Assembly: GCF_033095785.1 (NCBI RefSeq)
Contig: NZ_CP137134.1
Location: 2,976,001-3,040,000 of the forward strand
Direction: 5' to 3'
DNA: 64,000 bases
Source of the DNA: Nitrosospira sp. Is2
GTDB taxonomy: Bacteria; Pseudomonadota; Gammaproteobacteria; Burkholderiales; Nitrosomonadaceae
Shown here piece after piece: positions 45,302-55,178 of the stretch. A program made the translations under genes and the position numbers. The notes below the pieces were generated by a model. It ran no database searches. It was not told the origin of the DNA and saw only the letters and a program-made list of their open reading frames with translations. The stretch's first letter is position 1. Each line of letters begins with the position of its first letter.

Positions 45302-46960
45302 CTAGTGATGCGCTGCCACCATCACCCGTCCTTCAAATGGCTGTAATTGAGCCGCCTCGCCCTGAGTATGAGTCGATAGCAGCACGTTATTGTCAAGCGG
45401 GACTTTCAGACGATATTTCGACATGTTCAGCAGCACCAGATATTTGTCGTCACCCGCAATGCGGTAATAGGCCAGCATCTTGCGGGTGCAAAATTCGTGC
45501 GCAATCTCGAGCCTTCCAGCGTTTAACGCCTGGGTTTCATTTCGAAGACGAATTACCTTCCTGTAAAAATTGAGAAGCGAATCAGGTTCAGCCATTTGCC
45601 TCTCCACATTTATTTCCCTGAAATTTTCCGCTACGGGCAGCCACGGTTGCGAGGAAACGTGGCAGAAGCCAGCGTTCGCCTCTTCGTTCCATAACATGGG
45701 GGTGCGGCACTCGTCCCGGTTGAGAATTTCGGCGCTTCTGTCCACGAGGAATTGTGGAACCCACTTGTGTTGCATCGCGATTGCATCTTTTCCATGCCTG
45801 AGAGGAATGCGTACTCGGGGAATACCAATCTCATCCCCAAAATAGGTAAACGGGATACCTCTGCAGGTAAACTGAAACAGGGCCAGCAATTTCGCTTTTT
45901 CCACGCTTCCGCCCATGCGGCTGATCACACGGGTACGGTCATGGTTGGCGAAAACGAGGGTGGGCATCAACGGCTCCGCGAAATGCTCCTCAAATCTCAT
46001 CAGCATATCGCGGTAATTTGGTGCTTTAAATGGTGTTGAGACCGCTTTGAAAAGGAAGATAGCGTTGAGGCCATTGCGGCCTTTGTCGTAACAGAAGCGG
46101 TTGATCAGTCCCTCGTCCCCATGCGACTCGCCTATCAAAATCCTTCTGGGGCTATCGAACTCATCCACCACATTTCTCAGTTCAGCAGCAAATTCGAAGC
46201 TTTTTTCGTGCAGGAAGTTATGCTTAAGATGCTGAAAAAATATTGATAGGGATTTATCGGAGGGGGCAAGGCGAAAACTAAGCGGATTGTCGCGGAGTTC
46301 AGGATCTTCATAGATCGCGCTAATAATATCCAGCCGGAAGCCATCCACGCCTTTGTTTAGCCAGAACCGGGCAATATCGAACATGGCGTCCTTCACTTCA
46401 GGATTATCGTAGTTCAAGTCCGGTTGAAAAGGTAAGAACGCCGTGTAGTTGAACTGTTTTCTTTCGGGATAATAGGTCCACGCCTTGTTTCCGGCCATTG
46501 CGCGCCAATTGTTAGGTGGCGTCGTGCCCTTCCTGCCTTTTCCATTTCTCCAGATATACCAATCTGCCTTGGGATTATCGCGCGAACTGGCGGATTCCTT
46601 GAACCACGCATGTTCGTTTGAAGTGTGATTCAATACCAGGTCGAAGACGAGCTTCATACCTCTGGCGTGCACCTCCTGCAACAGTTTTTCGAAAAGCGCC
46701 ATGTCGCCATAATGCGAAGAGATCGAGCAATAATCGCTGACATCATATCCAAAGTCTTTTTGCGGACTTTCCGTAAACGGTGAAATCCAGATAGTTTCAT
46801 ATCCGAGGTAATGGATATAGTCGAGTTTTTCAATAATGCCGGGTATATCTCCAATACCGTCACCGTTGCTATCGAAAAAGGAGCGCGGATAGATGTGATA
46901 AACGGTGGTTTTTTTCCACCATTCGGCGTCTTCGGAAGCGGAAGCGGAGTTGGGTGACAT
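45302..46960 (-). CDS. GH13 alpha-glucosidase / alpha-amylase family enzyme
   Basis: 552 residues, a (beta/alpha)8 GH13 enzyme of the oligo-1,6-glucosidase/trehalose-synthase-like group: WWKKTTVYHIYPRSFFDSNGDGIGDIPGI, LVLNHTSNEHAWF, nucleophile Asp in GVDGFRLDII, acid/base Glu in ILIGESHGDEG and the third carboxylate in FANHDRTR. No signal peptide, so cytoplasmic. It cleaves or transfers alpha-glucosyl units; the exact substrate cannot be set from sequence. It lies downstream of a permease gene on the same strand with a 308-base gap. Confidence 0.9.
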   Translation of the reverse strand: MSPNSASASEDAEWWKKTTVYHIYPRSFFDSNGDGIGDIPGIIEKLDYIHYLGYETIWISPFTESPQKDFGYDVSDYCSISSHYGDMALFEKLLQEVHARGMKLVFDLVLNHTSNEHAWFKESASSRDNPKADWYIWRNGKGRKGTTPPNNWRAMAGNKAWTYYPERKQFNYTAFLPFQPDLNYDNPEVKDAMFDIARFWLNKGVDGFRLDIISAIYEDPELRDNPLSFRLAPSDKSLSIFFQHLKHNFLHEKSFEFAAELRNVVDEFDSPRRILIGESHGDEGLINRFCYDKGRNGLNAIFLFKAVSTPFKAPNYRDMLMRFEEHFAEPLMPTLVFANHDRTRVISRMGGSVEKAKLLALFQFTCRGIPFTYFGDEIGIPRVRIPLRHGKDAIAMQHKWVPQFLVDRSAEILNRDECRTPMLWNEEANAGFCHVSSQPWLPVAENFREINVERQMAEPDSLLNFYRKVIRLRNETQALNAGRLEIAHEFCTRKMLAYYRIAGDDKYLVLLNMSKYRLKVPLDNNVLLSTHTQGEAAQLQPFEGRVMVAAHH

Positions 46961-47268
46961 ATTTCCCTGAAGGAATTCCCCCTGAGCTCAGGTTGAGAAA
47001 GGATGGCTAGGATTTAATGCAACTCATCCTGGCAACGTCGAGAAAGGCGCAGGTCCTATTGCAGTGGTGGATTGTGGAGCTGGATGCTTTCTTGCGAAAT
47101 AAGGCTGCCGGTTTCATCAACAGAAGACCGCCGATCGTGTGCGTGAGTTCAATTCGTGCTGTTTATTTCCCGCAGGAAACTGGCTAACGTTTGTTGAGAT
47201 CTCGGCAATTGCGTCTTTTGGTATGCAGCCGATACCCAGGTGGAAGCAAGATAGCCGGTTCTGTTAAC
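46961..47268. other. gap between permease and glycosidase genes, nothing seen
   Basis: 308 bases with no convincing ORF or hairpin. CAGGGAA before the glycosidase ATG is its likely ribosome binding site; its promoter is expected here. Confidence 0.35.
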
Positions 47269-48741
47269 TCAATTGATCGCCTGGGGGTTGGCCAAGTGAC
47301 TGCGTCGCCGCGCATAGCCGAAATAGAGAATCAGTCCGATCGTGGCCCAAGCGAGAAATAGACGGATGGTGCCCCAGCCCAGGCTGACAAAGAGCAGGGC
47401 GCATCCCGCCATTGCCGTGGGGCCGACAAGCCAGATCATTGGTGTTCTAAACGGTCGATGCCGCCCAGGCTCACGCCGACGCAATACCATGACCCCCAGC
47501 GCGACCATGAAGAACGCGAACAGGGTGCCGGAGTTCGAGATATCAGCCAGCGTTCCGACGGGGAATAAGGCCGCAAATAATGCTACCGCGGCGCCGGTTA
47601 CCAGCGTGACGACATGTGGCGTGTGAAAACGCGGGTGTATGTGAGAGAAAACCGCGGGCATCAGTCCATCCCGCGACATGGTGAACAGAACCCGGGTTTG
47701 ACCGTAAATCATCATGAGCACTACCGAAGGGAGGGCAATAATTGCCGCGGAGGCTACCCAGTTCCCTACCGTGGGGTATCCCACTTCGCGCAGCACGAAC
47801 GCCAGGGGTTCCTTGGACAGGGATAGTTCGCCCCCGGGCTGAGAACCGACCGCCCCCACAGCGGCATAGGCGACTACCAGATAAATCAGTGTGCAAACCG
47901 TCAATGAACCGATGAGACCGATCGGTACATTGCGGTTAGGATTTTTCGTTTCTTCCGCTGCGGTCGAGACGGCGTCAAAACCTACGTAAGCAAAAAAAAT
48001 GGAAGCGGCTGCACCGAGGACCCCGACGCCGGAAAACGGCGTCCCCCAGCCATTGGGAAGCATAGGTTCGAAGTTGACGGAATTTACCGCCGGTAGGGCG
48101 AGGACGATAAATGCCGCGAGCGCGATAATTTTCACTATAACCAGAAGTGCAGTGAATTTGGCGCTTTTCCCGGTACCGATGATTAGCAGCAATGTGACCA
48201 AAAGCGAGACCAGAAATGCCAGTATATTAAAGCCGCCTGCGGAGGTTGTGGCCGTGGTCGCGCCCGGGGTAGTATCCCCCGCCAAAAGAACCGTGTCGAA
48301 AGGCCCGGCGGTCAGGAACAAAGGCAGTCCATAGCCTATTTCGTGCAAAAACCCGTTGATGTAGCCGGACCATCCAACGGCGACCGCGGCGGCCGCGATC
48401 GCATACTCCAGAATGAGCGCCCAGCCTACCATCCAAGCGATCAGTTCGCCAAATACCGCATAGGAGTAGGTGTAGGCCGATCCCGCGACTGGCACCATTG
48501 CCGCAATCTCGGAGTATACAAGGGCTGTCAGCGCGCATACGAACCCGGAAATGACAAACGAGTACATCATTCCCGGGCCGGCCTTCTCTGCGGCGACCGA
48601 AGTCAATACAAAAATACCGGTACCGATGATCGCGCCGATCCCGAGCATGGTGAGGTCAAATGCGCCCAGTTGTCGCTTAAGCCCCTTTCTCTGCGCTAAT
48701 TCAAGTATATGGTCGAGGGATTTGACGCGCTCAAACAGCAT
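47269..48741 (-). CDS. APC-family amino acid permease
   Basis: 490 residues with about twelve helices. LGAFDLTMLGIGAIIGTGIFVLT is the substrate-binding first helix of APC transporters (unwound GIGAIIGTG), with FFAYVGFDAVSTAAEETKNPNRNVPIGL and the late FFMVALGVMVLRRREPGRHRPFRTP. It resembles cationic amino acid transporters of the YfnA/CAT group. Substrate unknown. It has no clear partner genes. Confidence 0.9.
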   Translation of the reverse strand: MLFERVKSLDHILELAQRKGLKRQLGAFDLTMLGIGAIIGTGIFVLTSVAAEKAGPGMMYSFVISGFVCALTALVYSEIAAMVPVAGSAYTYSYAVFGELIAWMVGWALILEYAIAAAAVAVGWSGYINGFLHEIGYGLPLFLTAGPFDTVLLAGDTTPGATTATTSAGGFNILAFLVSLLVTLLLIIGTGKSAKFTALLVIVKIIALAAFIVLALPAVNSVNFEPMLPNGWGTPFSGVGVLGAAASIFFAYVGFDAVSTAAEETKNPNRNVPIGLIGSLTVCTLIYLVVAYAAVGAVGSQPGGELSLSKEPLAFVLREVGYPTVGNWVASAAIIALPSVVLMMIYGQTRVLFTMSRDGLMPAVFSHIHPRFHTPHVVTLVTGAAVALFAALFPVGTLADISNSGTLFAFFMVALGVMVLRRREPGRHRPFRTPMIWLVGPTAMAGCALLFVSLGWGTIRLFLAWATIGLILYFGYARRRSHLANPQAIN

Positions 48742-48956
48742 GTTTTCTCCAGTTATCGAGGCGTAACGACTCGCCTTTTGTTTTTTTAGTCAAGCGCGAC
48801 TGCTATCTCACAAGGACGGTATTCTAAACCAGAGGAAACCACGGCGATAAAATGCTTTACCATGGAGTGCGCAAAAAATGGCCCAAACAGGGCGTCAACG
48901 GCTCAGAATGGCGGGGCTGTCGTCGTTTTATAGACGGGCGTATCGATTTGGTTTGG

Positions 48957-49631
48957 CTACTTTTTCTTCGACATCCTTGCGTACTCCGGCAGGGATGCGA
49001 CTCGCCACAAATACCACGACGCTATCGTTCGATAGGGGCTGCACGGCAAGCCTGCTTTTTCCATCTCCTTGCGATTGGGAAGCGTATTCAGGGATTTCAG
49101 AAACCGGTATCCCTCGCGTATCCCAAAATCGTCTACGGGCAGAATATCCATGCGTCCCAGTGTATGCATAAGAAACATTTCAACTGTCCATCGGCCGACG
49201 CCGGGCAGGACGATGAGCCGGGCAATCAGCTCATCGTCCTGCATTTGGCTGGCGACCTCAAGGGAGGGAACCAGCCCGCTCAGGGCGCCTTCCGCGATGT
49301 GCTGGACAGTGGCAATCTTTCGGGATGAGAAACCGCAACTGCGCAAATCTTCAGTTCTCGTCGCCAATATTTCGTCCGGGGACGGAAAGACTATTTCGGA
49401 CTCACTGTCCGAATACAAGTCCAGGAACCTGGCGATGATAGCGTCCGCCGCTCGTGCGTGAAGTTGCTGGTAGGCGACAGCGCGGATTAAAGCCTCATAC
49501 GGCTCACGTGCAGGTTTGGACCGATGCATGCAAGGGTCAACGTGTTTTATCAATCGCGACCAATCCTCGTCAACTGAGGAGAGGTGGCTCACGGCGTGCG
49601 GGTAGAGCTCAGCCAGTCTTTCTGTGCCCAT
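48957..49631 (-). CDS. DNA-3-methyladenine glycosylase II (AlkA-like)
   Basis: Base-excision repair enzyme of the HhH-GPD superfamily (224 residues). The helix-hairpin-helix is LIVLPGVGRWTVEMFLMHTLGR, followed by the catalytic Asp in MDILPVDDFGIREGY; AVAYQQLHARAADAI is the family's early helix. It removes alkylated purines such as 3-methyladenine. It lacks the N-terminal extra domain of E. coli AlkA and so is the short form. The Ada operon lies about 4 kb away. Confidence 0.9.
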   Translation of the reverse strand: MGTERLAELYPHAVSHLSSVDEDWSRLIKHVDPCMHRSKPAREPYEALIRAVAYQQLHARAADAIIARFLDLYSDSESEIVFPSPDEILATRTEDLRSCGFSSRKIATVQHIAEGALSGLVPSLEVASQMQDDELIARLIVLPGVGRWTVEMFLMHTLGRMDILPVDDFGIREGYRFLKSLNTLPNRKEMEKAGLPCSPYRTIASWYLWRVASLPEYARMSKKK

Positions 49632-50054
49632 AATAAAGCGGCTTACTCCTCAAGCCGATGTGGATAGGGTAGGAGAAGTCATCAGCGGTACGTCCTACTG
49701 GTTCGGATTTTACCAAAACTGAAGCCTGGTCACCCCAGCCGGGCATCATGCCCCCTGCATTACCATCGAGCCCCAAGCCTCTGGTGCAGGGAGGGAGTGG
49801 TTTGCATGAGATGTTTGAGACGGCAACGTTGAAGCGGCCGGCGACGGATGAAGCAGGCAGGTGAGCGCTTCAGCCTAATTGACCAGTGGGGGCGGAGTCG
49901 GAGTAAGCAGGGCAGGCCCTGCTTTGTGGTTGGTCGCTACGGGGACGGCTTAGTGTGCGCTCGCTGAAGCTTTACCAGTGCTATGAGACGACCGGCCGAT
50001 CCCGGCATATGGCCCGACCACAACCGGGTCCCCAGGCCATATGTCGAAGTCCAT
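49632..50054. other. intergenic region with two palindromes
   Basis: No gene supported. AAGCAGGGC-AG-GCCCTGCTT (49905-49924) is a perfect 9-bp stem, and CATATGGCC (50006-50014) pairs with GGCCATATG (50035-50043) just downstream of the PEP-CTERM gene stop. The latter may end that gene's transcription. Confidence 0.45.
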
Positions 50055-50759
50055 TTACATACGACGCCGCAGGAATCTGATCCCTGCCACTCCGGCAATA
50101 AGAAGCGCTAACGTCCCGGGTTCAGGGACAGCACCAGAGGGGACGGACGCAAGACCGTATTGGAGATGATCAATTTCCCAGTCAGTGCTACTGAGTGAAG
50201 TAATGCGCATGGAAGCGATCCCGCTGGCGCTGGTTACGCCAAAGAAACGGTCTTCAGCCGTTTGTCCTCCAAATAGTCCATCCCCGACAGCGGATGGACT
50301 TATAAATCCGAGAGAATTATTTGCGGCATCAAAGGCTTCGAAAGTGACAGTATCAAAACCGTCTTGCACGCTGGCAAACCCGACATCCGTCCACACCAGC
50401 CCGGCATGAGTGGGCAAGACGCCCAGCAGTACGGCACTGAAGGTGAAGGTCAAGCTTGAACCGCCGTTTGAATACCACGTATGGCCAGCCGTGCCCGAAC
50501 CATCTACGGAGCCGTCATCTGCATCCACCGAGTCGGTCAAGGCAGCAGGGGACAAAACTATTCCAGCTGAAGCGATGACCCCCGGAGTGTTAAGCAAACT
50601 GTCCTCGAAGTCTTCGCGGTGGAAATAGCTGAACGGAGTGCCGGCGAAAGGGCTATCGGCTGAGGAAAGATAGGGGGTGGGTCCTATCATCGCGCCATTC
50701 GCCGCCAACGGCCCTGCCATCATTATGGCGATCAATGAAACGGTACTCAAGTTTTTCAT
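50055..50759 (-). CDS. PEP-CTERM sorting domain protein
   Basis: Secreted protein of 234 residues: signal peptide (NLSTVSLIAIMMAGPLAANGA), a body with FHREDFEDSLLNTPGV and WEIDHLQYG reminiscent of beta-sandwich adhesin-like domains, and the exosortase signal VPEPGTLALLIAGVAGIRFL with RRRM. GGGGAGAA precedes the ATG. It shares only the sorting signal with the PEP-CTERM protein at 21 kb. Function unknown. Confidence 0.9.
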   Translation of the reverse strand: MKNLSTVSLIAIMMAGPLAANGAMIGPTPYLSSADSPFAGTPFSYFHREDFEDSLLNTPGVIASAGIVLSPAALTDSVDADDGSVDGSGTAGHTWYSNGGSSLTFTFSAVLLGVLPTHAGLVWTDVGFASVQDGFDTVTFEAFDAANNSLGFISPSAVGDGLFGGQTAEDRFFGVTSASGIASMRITSLSSTDWEIDHLQYGLASVPSGAVPEPGTLALLIAGVAGIRFLRRRM

Positions 50760-51350
50760 ATTATTGTTCTCCCCAAAGCGAAATTCACCTATATAAGGTA
50801 TATAAGCATGTTCTGTGCCAAAGAATAAGAATCTGAATGGCTGGATGTTTTTTTTTCACTTGGCTCTGCAGCGGGCAGCCTGTAATTATTCTCGACACAT
50901 CCGCTGCTTTTGAAAGGGCGCGAAAAGGTTTATAAGCGAGAATATTTATCCTTGCGCGGGGACAGATTCCAGCTTGTGAGCCCCCGTGGAATCGGCATTT
51001 TCGTCGGAGTCGGGATTCTCAATACCGGCAATCGGGGTGCTAAGATGAGAGGACAAGTCGGGAGAACGGAATGATGGTGGACAGCAATACGAACCCGATA
51101 TTTTTATGTAGCGGCAGTAAGCTCTTCCGAACGGCGAGTTCGCTGGGTTGCAGAAGCTGAAGACGCAAAAGGCCCAAAAGCGGCAATCGCATTCGGGTCT
51201 ACGGATTCCATGGGTTGACGCGGATTGAATCTTTCCGCAAGGTATCAAATTACGGTGCGCCAAGCATCGTTTGGAAACACGTGTGCGACTGCGCGAGGCA
51301 GCGAAAAAGTCGCAATTTCTGCGCCTTATATCTGGATAAGGAGAATGAGA
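50760..51350. other. divergent region between PEP-CTERM gene and alcohol dehydrogenase
   Basis: About 590 bases. The open frame on the minus strand at 50946-51263 has no ribosome binding site and no recognisable sequence, so I do not call it. No strong repeat was seen. Confidence 0.4.
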
Positions 51351-52373
51351 ATGACAATGACGCGTATCAGGGCTTGGGCCGCGCTTGGGGAAAAGCAGAA
51401 ACTTGAATCCGTTGTTTACGATGCGGGCCCGCTAGACCCGGAGGAGGTGGAGATCGCTGTCGAATTCTGCGGCCTCTGCCATTCCGATCTTTCCATCCTT
51501 AACAATGATTGGGGAGTGTCTCAATATCCCGTCATACTGGGCCACGAGGCCGTGGGCCGGATCACTGCCGTGGGCGATCAGGTCAAGGGATTGCGGGTCG
51601 GCCAGCGTGTCGGGGTTGGCTGGACCAGCGCGAGTTGCATGCATTGCGATCAATGCATGACGGGTAATCAGCATCTCTGCCGTCAAGCGGTCGCAACGAT
51701 CATCGGGCATCGCGGGGGTTTTGCTGAAAAGGTCCGTTCGCATTGGGCCTGGGCAGTTCCCTTGCCAGACTCGCTTGATATTTCCTCTGCCGGTCCGTTG
51801 CTGTGTGGCGGCGTTACAGTGTTCGCGCCCTTCGCTACCTACGGAGTAAAGCCAACGCACCGGGTAGGCGTCGTCGGTATAGGCGGCCTTGGCCACCTGG
51901 CCCTTCAATTTGCGAATGCCTGGGGTTGTGAGGTAACTGCTTTTTCCTCGAATCCATCCAAGGTGGAGGAAGTGCGAAAACTCGGGGCGCACCGCGTAGT
52001 GTCGAGCCGCGATCGCGACGGCATCCTGAAGGCCGCAAATTCGCTTGATTTTCTGCTTGTGACCGTAAATGTTCCGTTGGACTGGAGCGCGTATTTGCAG
52101 ACGTTGAAGCCGAATGGCCGCATGCACTTCGTCGGCGCGGTGCTTGAGCCGGTTCCGGTTGGAGCGCCCGATCTCATTTCCGGACAAAAAAGCATCTCCG
52201 GGTCGCCGACGGGGAGTCCGGCCGCAATTTCTTCCATGCTGGATTTCGCCTCCCGTCACCATATCGCACCGCAGGTGGAGCATTTCGTAATGAGCAAGGT
52301 GAACGATGCCATCGCCCATCTCGCGGCGGGCAAAGCGCGTTATCGTGTCGTTCTGGACGCCGATTTTACGTAG
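51351..52373 (+). CDS. zinc-dependent alcohol dehydrogenase (CAD/YahK type)
   Basis: 340-residue medium-chain dehydrogenase. Catalytic zinc ligands are in EFCGLCHSDLSILN and LGHEAVGRI; the structural zinc Cys series is CMHCDQCMTGNQHLC; the cofactor site VGVVGIGGLGHLALQFA precedes SSNPSKVEEVRKLGA. It reduces aldehydes or oxidises alcohols, probably with NADPH. AAGGAG lies 7 nt before the ATG at 51351; ATGs at 51345 and 51357 are alternatives. Physiological substrate unknown. Confidence 0.93.
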   Translation: MTMTRIRAWAALGEKQKLESVVYDAGPLDPEEVEIAVEFCGLCHSDLSILNNDWGVSQYPVILGHEAVGRITAVGDQVKGLRVGQRVGVGWTSASCMHCDQCMTGNQHLCRQAVATIIGHRGGFAEKVRSHWAWAVPLPDSLDISSAGPLLCGGVTVFAPFATYGVKPTHRVGVVGIGGLGHLALQFANAWGCEVTAFSSNPSKVEEVRKLGAHRVVSSRDRDGILKAANSLDFLLVTVNVPLDWSAYLQTLKPNGRMHFVGAVLEPVPVGAPDLISGQKSISGSPTGSPAAISSMLDFASRHHIAPQVEHFVMSKVNDAIAHLAAGKARYRVVLDADFT

Positions 52374-52378
52374 GGATG

Positions 52379-52906
52379 TTAACCCGCGGCGGGTGCGGTT
52401 GCGCCTTCAAGAGCTTCCTGAAGCTTTTTCTCCTGCTCCGGCGAGAGGGAGGTCCGCAGGACCATCCCTTTAACGCCCGAGAGTTCCGCGAGAACCTTTT
52501 CCGGCTGTATCTTTCGTATGAGAATGAAAAGCGCGGACGAGTTGGGCGGAATGGTCTCGGCCAGGGATTTGATGAAATTATCATCGATGCCATAGTCAAC
52601 TAGTGAACCGGATAAAGCGCCCGCTCCTGCTCCGATCGCACCACCCAGAACAAATCCGGTCAATGGGTTCAGAAATAGTAGCCCAACAAAGGTACCCCAC
52701 AGACCGCCGGAAAGAAAACCCGTCGTTGCGCCGGCTGCGACAGTATTAATGCTTTGCTTGAGATGAACCTTGCCTGACTCGTCGCGCACCACAACCACTG
52801 CATCTTCAATATCTATCAGATATTCCTTCTTCAATTTACTCAGCCTCAGCAGGACACGATCTGCTTCTTCGGGATCATTAAACCCCACGACGATTAATTC
52901 GGACAT
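52379..52906 (-). CDS. DUF1269 family membrane protein
   Basis: 175 residues: SELIVVGFNDPEEADRVLLRL, IDIEDAVVVVRDESGKVHLKQS, then two Gly-rich hydrophobic segments (GATTGFLSGGLWGTFVGLLFL; GFVLGGAIGAGAGALSGSLV) and SSALFILIRKIQPEKVL. This is the DUF1269 pattern. Function unknown; such proteins are often linked to stress. It meets the dehydrogenase gene tail to tail with 5 bases between stops. Confidence 0.88.
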   Translation of the reverse strand: MSELIVVGFNDPEEADRVLLRLSKLKKEYLIDIEDAVVVVRDESGKVHLKQSINTVAAGATTGFLSGGLWGTFVGLLFLNPLTGFVLGGAIGAGAGALSGSLVDYGIDDNFIKSLAETIPPNSSALFILIRKIQPEKVLAELSGVKGMVLRTSLSPEQEKKLQEALEGATAPAAG

Positions 52907-53304
52907 ATTTGCTCCTCATCGAAATTGCGGTTAAGTCGAAAATACTTTCCCATCCAGGCGATTCTGAGGCTTCTGCCGCTAATCTTATTTCTTTCCGGCT
53001 CCAAAGCTGCGTGGCATGTTTGGAGCCGAGGCTTCAGAAGTGCGGCTCGCTCGTGGTTGGAGCTGTTATAGGGGTTGCCCGACCGTATCGTCCGTTCGGC
53101 ACCGTACCCAACAGGAGCTTGAACAGCATCTGCCTCCATATGAAAACGACTGATCGTGCGCATTAGTAGTCTGATCCAGCGGGATCGAATCTGCTCCGTC
53201 AGCGGAGTTGAATTTGAAAGCAAGACCCGGAGTGCGACAATTCGCGCACATTGATATATTGGTAATTGGCCGCGATTGCTGCGACTTTTTGAAAGGAGCA
53301 CATC
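52907..53304. other. divergent region upstream of ada
   Basis: About 400 bases without a supported gene. It should contain the ada promoter; AATTCGCGCA near 53240 only loosely resembles the E. coli Ada box. No firm site is assigned. Confidence 0.3.
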
Positions 53305-54414
53305 ATGAATATGCTAGCGAAAAAAGCACAGCTCCGTGCTGTGACGGTAAGTGATCCTCGCTGGGCCGACGTTGTCGCGCGTAACGCTGAAGCTGACGGC
53401 AAGTTTTATTTCGGAGTCAAGACCACGGGGGTCTACTGCCGTCCCGCTTGTGCTGCACGTTCGGCGCAACCCGAAAACGTCGTTTTTTATGTTACCCCGG
53501 AGGAAGCCGAAAGGGCCGGCTTCAGACCTTGCAAGCGTTGCCAGCCGGACCGGGCTCCGCTTGTCGAGCAATACGCGGACAAGGTCACTTACGCTTGCCG
53601 CGTCATCGAAGAATGTGAAGCCATCCCATCCTTGGAAGAACTCGCAAAGAAGGTTGGCATGAGCGGCTATCATTTCCACCGTGCATTCAAGCACCTCACC
53701 GGGTTAACGCCGAGGCAGTACGCCGCTGCACAGCGCGAGAAAAGAATGCGCAATCAACTTCGCCGAGGCGGCTCGGTGACAGATGCTATTTTTGATGCCG
53801 GCTATAGCTCCAGCGGCCGTTTTTACGAACAGTCGGATAAAGTTCTGGGCATGGTCCCAAGCCATTATCGGGCGGGCGGCGTCGATACCGAAATCCGGTT
53901 TGCCATTGGCGAATGTTCTTTGGGGTCGATCCTGGTTGCTCAAAGTGATCGCGGTATTTGTGCCCTTCTGCTTGGCAGCGATCCCGGCAAACTGGCGCGC
54001 GATCTGCAGGATAGCTTTCCCCGCGCCACCCTGATCGGAGGAGATGCAGACTTCGAAGAGCTTGTCGCCACGGTCATCGGCTCTATTGAAGCGCCGGGCA
54101 TCGGTCTGAATCTACCGCTGGATGTGCGTGGCACCGCTTTCCAGCAGCGGGTATGGCACGCCCTGCGCGAAATTCCCCCCGGCCAAACCGAAAGCTACGC
54201 TGATGTTGCCAATCGCATTGGCGCTCCCGGCTCGGTACGGGCAGTAGGGCAGGCATGTGCGGCTAATAAGCTGGCCGTCGCGATTCCGTGTCATCGAGTC
54301 GTGCGTATCGACGGCGCACTGGCGGGCTATCGCTGGGGTGTCGAGCGCAAGCAGGTGCTGCTCGAGAAGGAGTCGGGCTCACGGCCGGAGGGCGAGGTGA
54401 GGTCTCGGGAATGA
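53305..54414 (+). CDS. ada: Ada: methylphosphotriester sensor / AraC regulator / O6-methylguanine methyltransferase
   Basis: 369-residue bifunctional repair protein and activator of the adaptive response. The N-terminal zinc domain has GVYCRPACAAR and PCKRCQPDRAP (four Cys, one of which takes the methyl group from phosphotriesters). An AraC helix-turn-helix follows (SLEELAKKVGMSGYHFHRAFKHLTGLTPRQY), then the methyltransferase with active-site PCHRVV. GGAG lies 6 nt before the ATG. It is the first gene of an operon with a 2OG oxygenase and alkB. Confidence 0.97.
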   Translation: MNMLAKKAQLRAVTVSDPRWADVVARNAEADGKFYFGVKTTGVYCRPACAARSAQPENVVFYVTPEEAERAGFRPCKRCQPDRAPLVEQYADKVTYACRVIEECEAIPSLEELAKKVGMSGYHFHRAFKHLTGLTPRQYAAAQREKRMRNQLRRGGSVTDAIFDAGYSSSGRFYEQSDKVLGMVPSHYRAGGVDTEIRFAIGECSLGSILVAQSDRGICALLLGSDPGKLARDLQDSFPRATLIGGDADFEELVATVIGSIEAPGIGLNLPLDVRGTAFQQRVWHALREIPPGQTESYADVANRIGAPGSVRAVGQACAANKLAVAIPCHRVVRIDGALAGYRWGVERKQVLLEKESGSRPEGEVRSRE

Positions 54415-55163
54415 CTGCCTCGACAAAGAGCAAGGCAGGAAAAAATAACCCTCATATGGGCAGTGCCCTCCGCGTAGGTGCACTGGATTGGCGCGCAATC
54501 ACGAACGAACTGGATACGCAGGGATGCGCGGTGATCGAAAAGCTGCTTGCTCCTGAGGAATGCGACGCACTTGCCGGGCTTTATCCGGAGGAGGACGTTT
54601 TTCGCAGCCGGGTCGTGATGGCTCGTCATGGGTTTGGCCGAGGTGAATACAAGTATTTCAAGTACCCGTTGCCCAGCATCATCGCGGAACTGCGGACCTT
54701 GATATACCCCCGGTTGGTGCCACTAGCCAATCGCTGGAATGAGGCAACGGGCAATGATGTGCGTTACCCGGCGGAGCACCGCGATTTCATCAAGCGCTGC
54801 CATGAGGCGGGCCAGCTACGTCCTACTCCGCTGATGTTGCAATATGAGCCCGGCGATTACAATTGTTTGCACCAGGATTTGTACGGGGTGCACGTATTCC
54901 CGATTCAACTGACTATACTGCTAGCAGAACCGGGTCGTGATTTCGCAGGTGGCGAGTTTGTGTTGACCGAGCAGCGCCCGCGCATGCAGTCGCGTCCGGA
55001 AGTTGTGCCGCTAAGGAAAGGGGATGCTGTTGTATTTGCGGTAAACCAGCGGCCGGTGCAAGGTGCGCGAGGGGTGTACAAGGTCAATCTGCGCCATGGC
55101 GTCAGTCGCCTCCGCTCCGGGCGACGTCATACTGTAGGGATAATTTTTCACGATGCCACATGA
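54411..55163 (+). CDS. 2OG-Fe(II) oxygenase in the ada operon
   Basis: 250 residues. The iron site is visible as HQD in YEPGDYNCLHQDLYGVHVFPIQ and the distal His in NLRHGVSRLRSGRRHTVG, with the Arg for 2-oxoglutarate soon after. It is not AlkB: the core differs (FAGGEFVLTEQRPRMQSRPEVVPL, a prolyl-hydroxylase-like pattern). The ATG overlaps the ada stop (ATGA), so it is translated with ada and probably induced by alkylation damage. Substrate unknown; repair of alkylated nucleic acid or a protein target are both open. Confidence 0.88.
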   Translation: MTASTKSKAGKNNPHMGSALRVGALDWRAITNELDTQGCAVIEKLLAPEECDALAGLYPEEDVFRSRVVMARHGFGRGEYKYFKYPLPSIIAELRTLIYPRLVPLANRWNEATGNDVRYPAEHRDFIKRCHEAGQLRPTPLMLQYEPGDYNCLHQDLYGVHVFPIQLTILLAEPGRDFAGGEFVLTEQRPRMQSRPEVVPLRKGDAVVFAVNQRPVQGARGVYKVNLRHGVSRLRSGRRHTVGIIFHDAT

Positions 55164-55178
55164 GAAGCGGTGGGCAAG

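Noticed and set aside
50946..51263. 105-codon minus-strand ORF in an intergenic region
   Set aside because: No ribosome binding site, Cys/Ser/Pro-rich composition and no family resemblance.
53225..53260. Possible Ada box upstream of ada
   Set aside because: AATTCGCGCA lacks the spacing of the E. coli AAT-N6-GCAA site, so the match is too loose to call.
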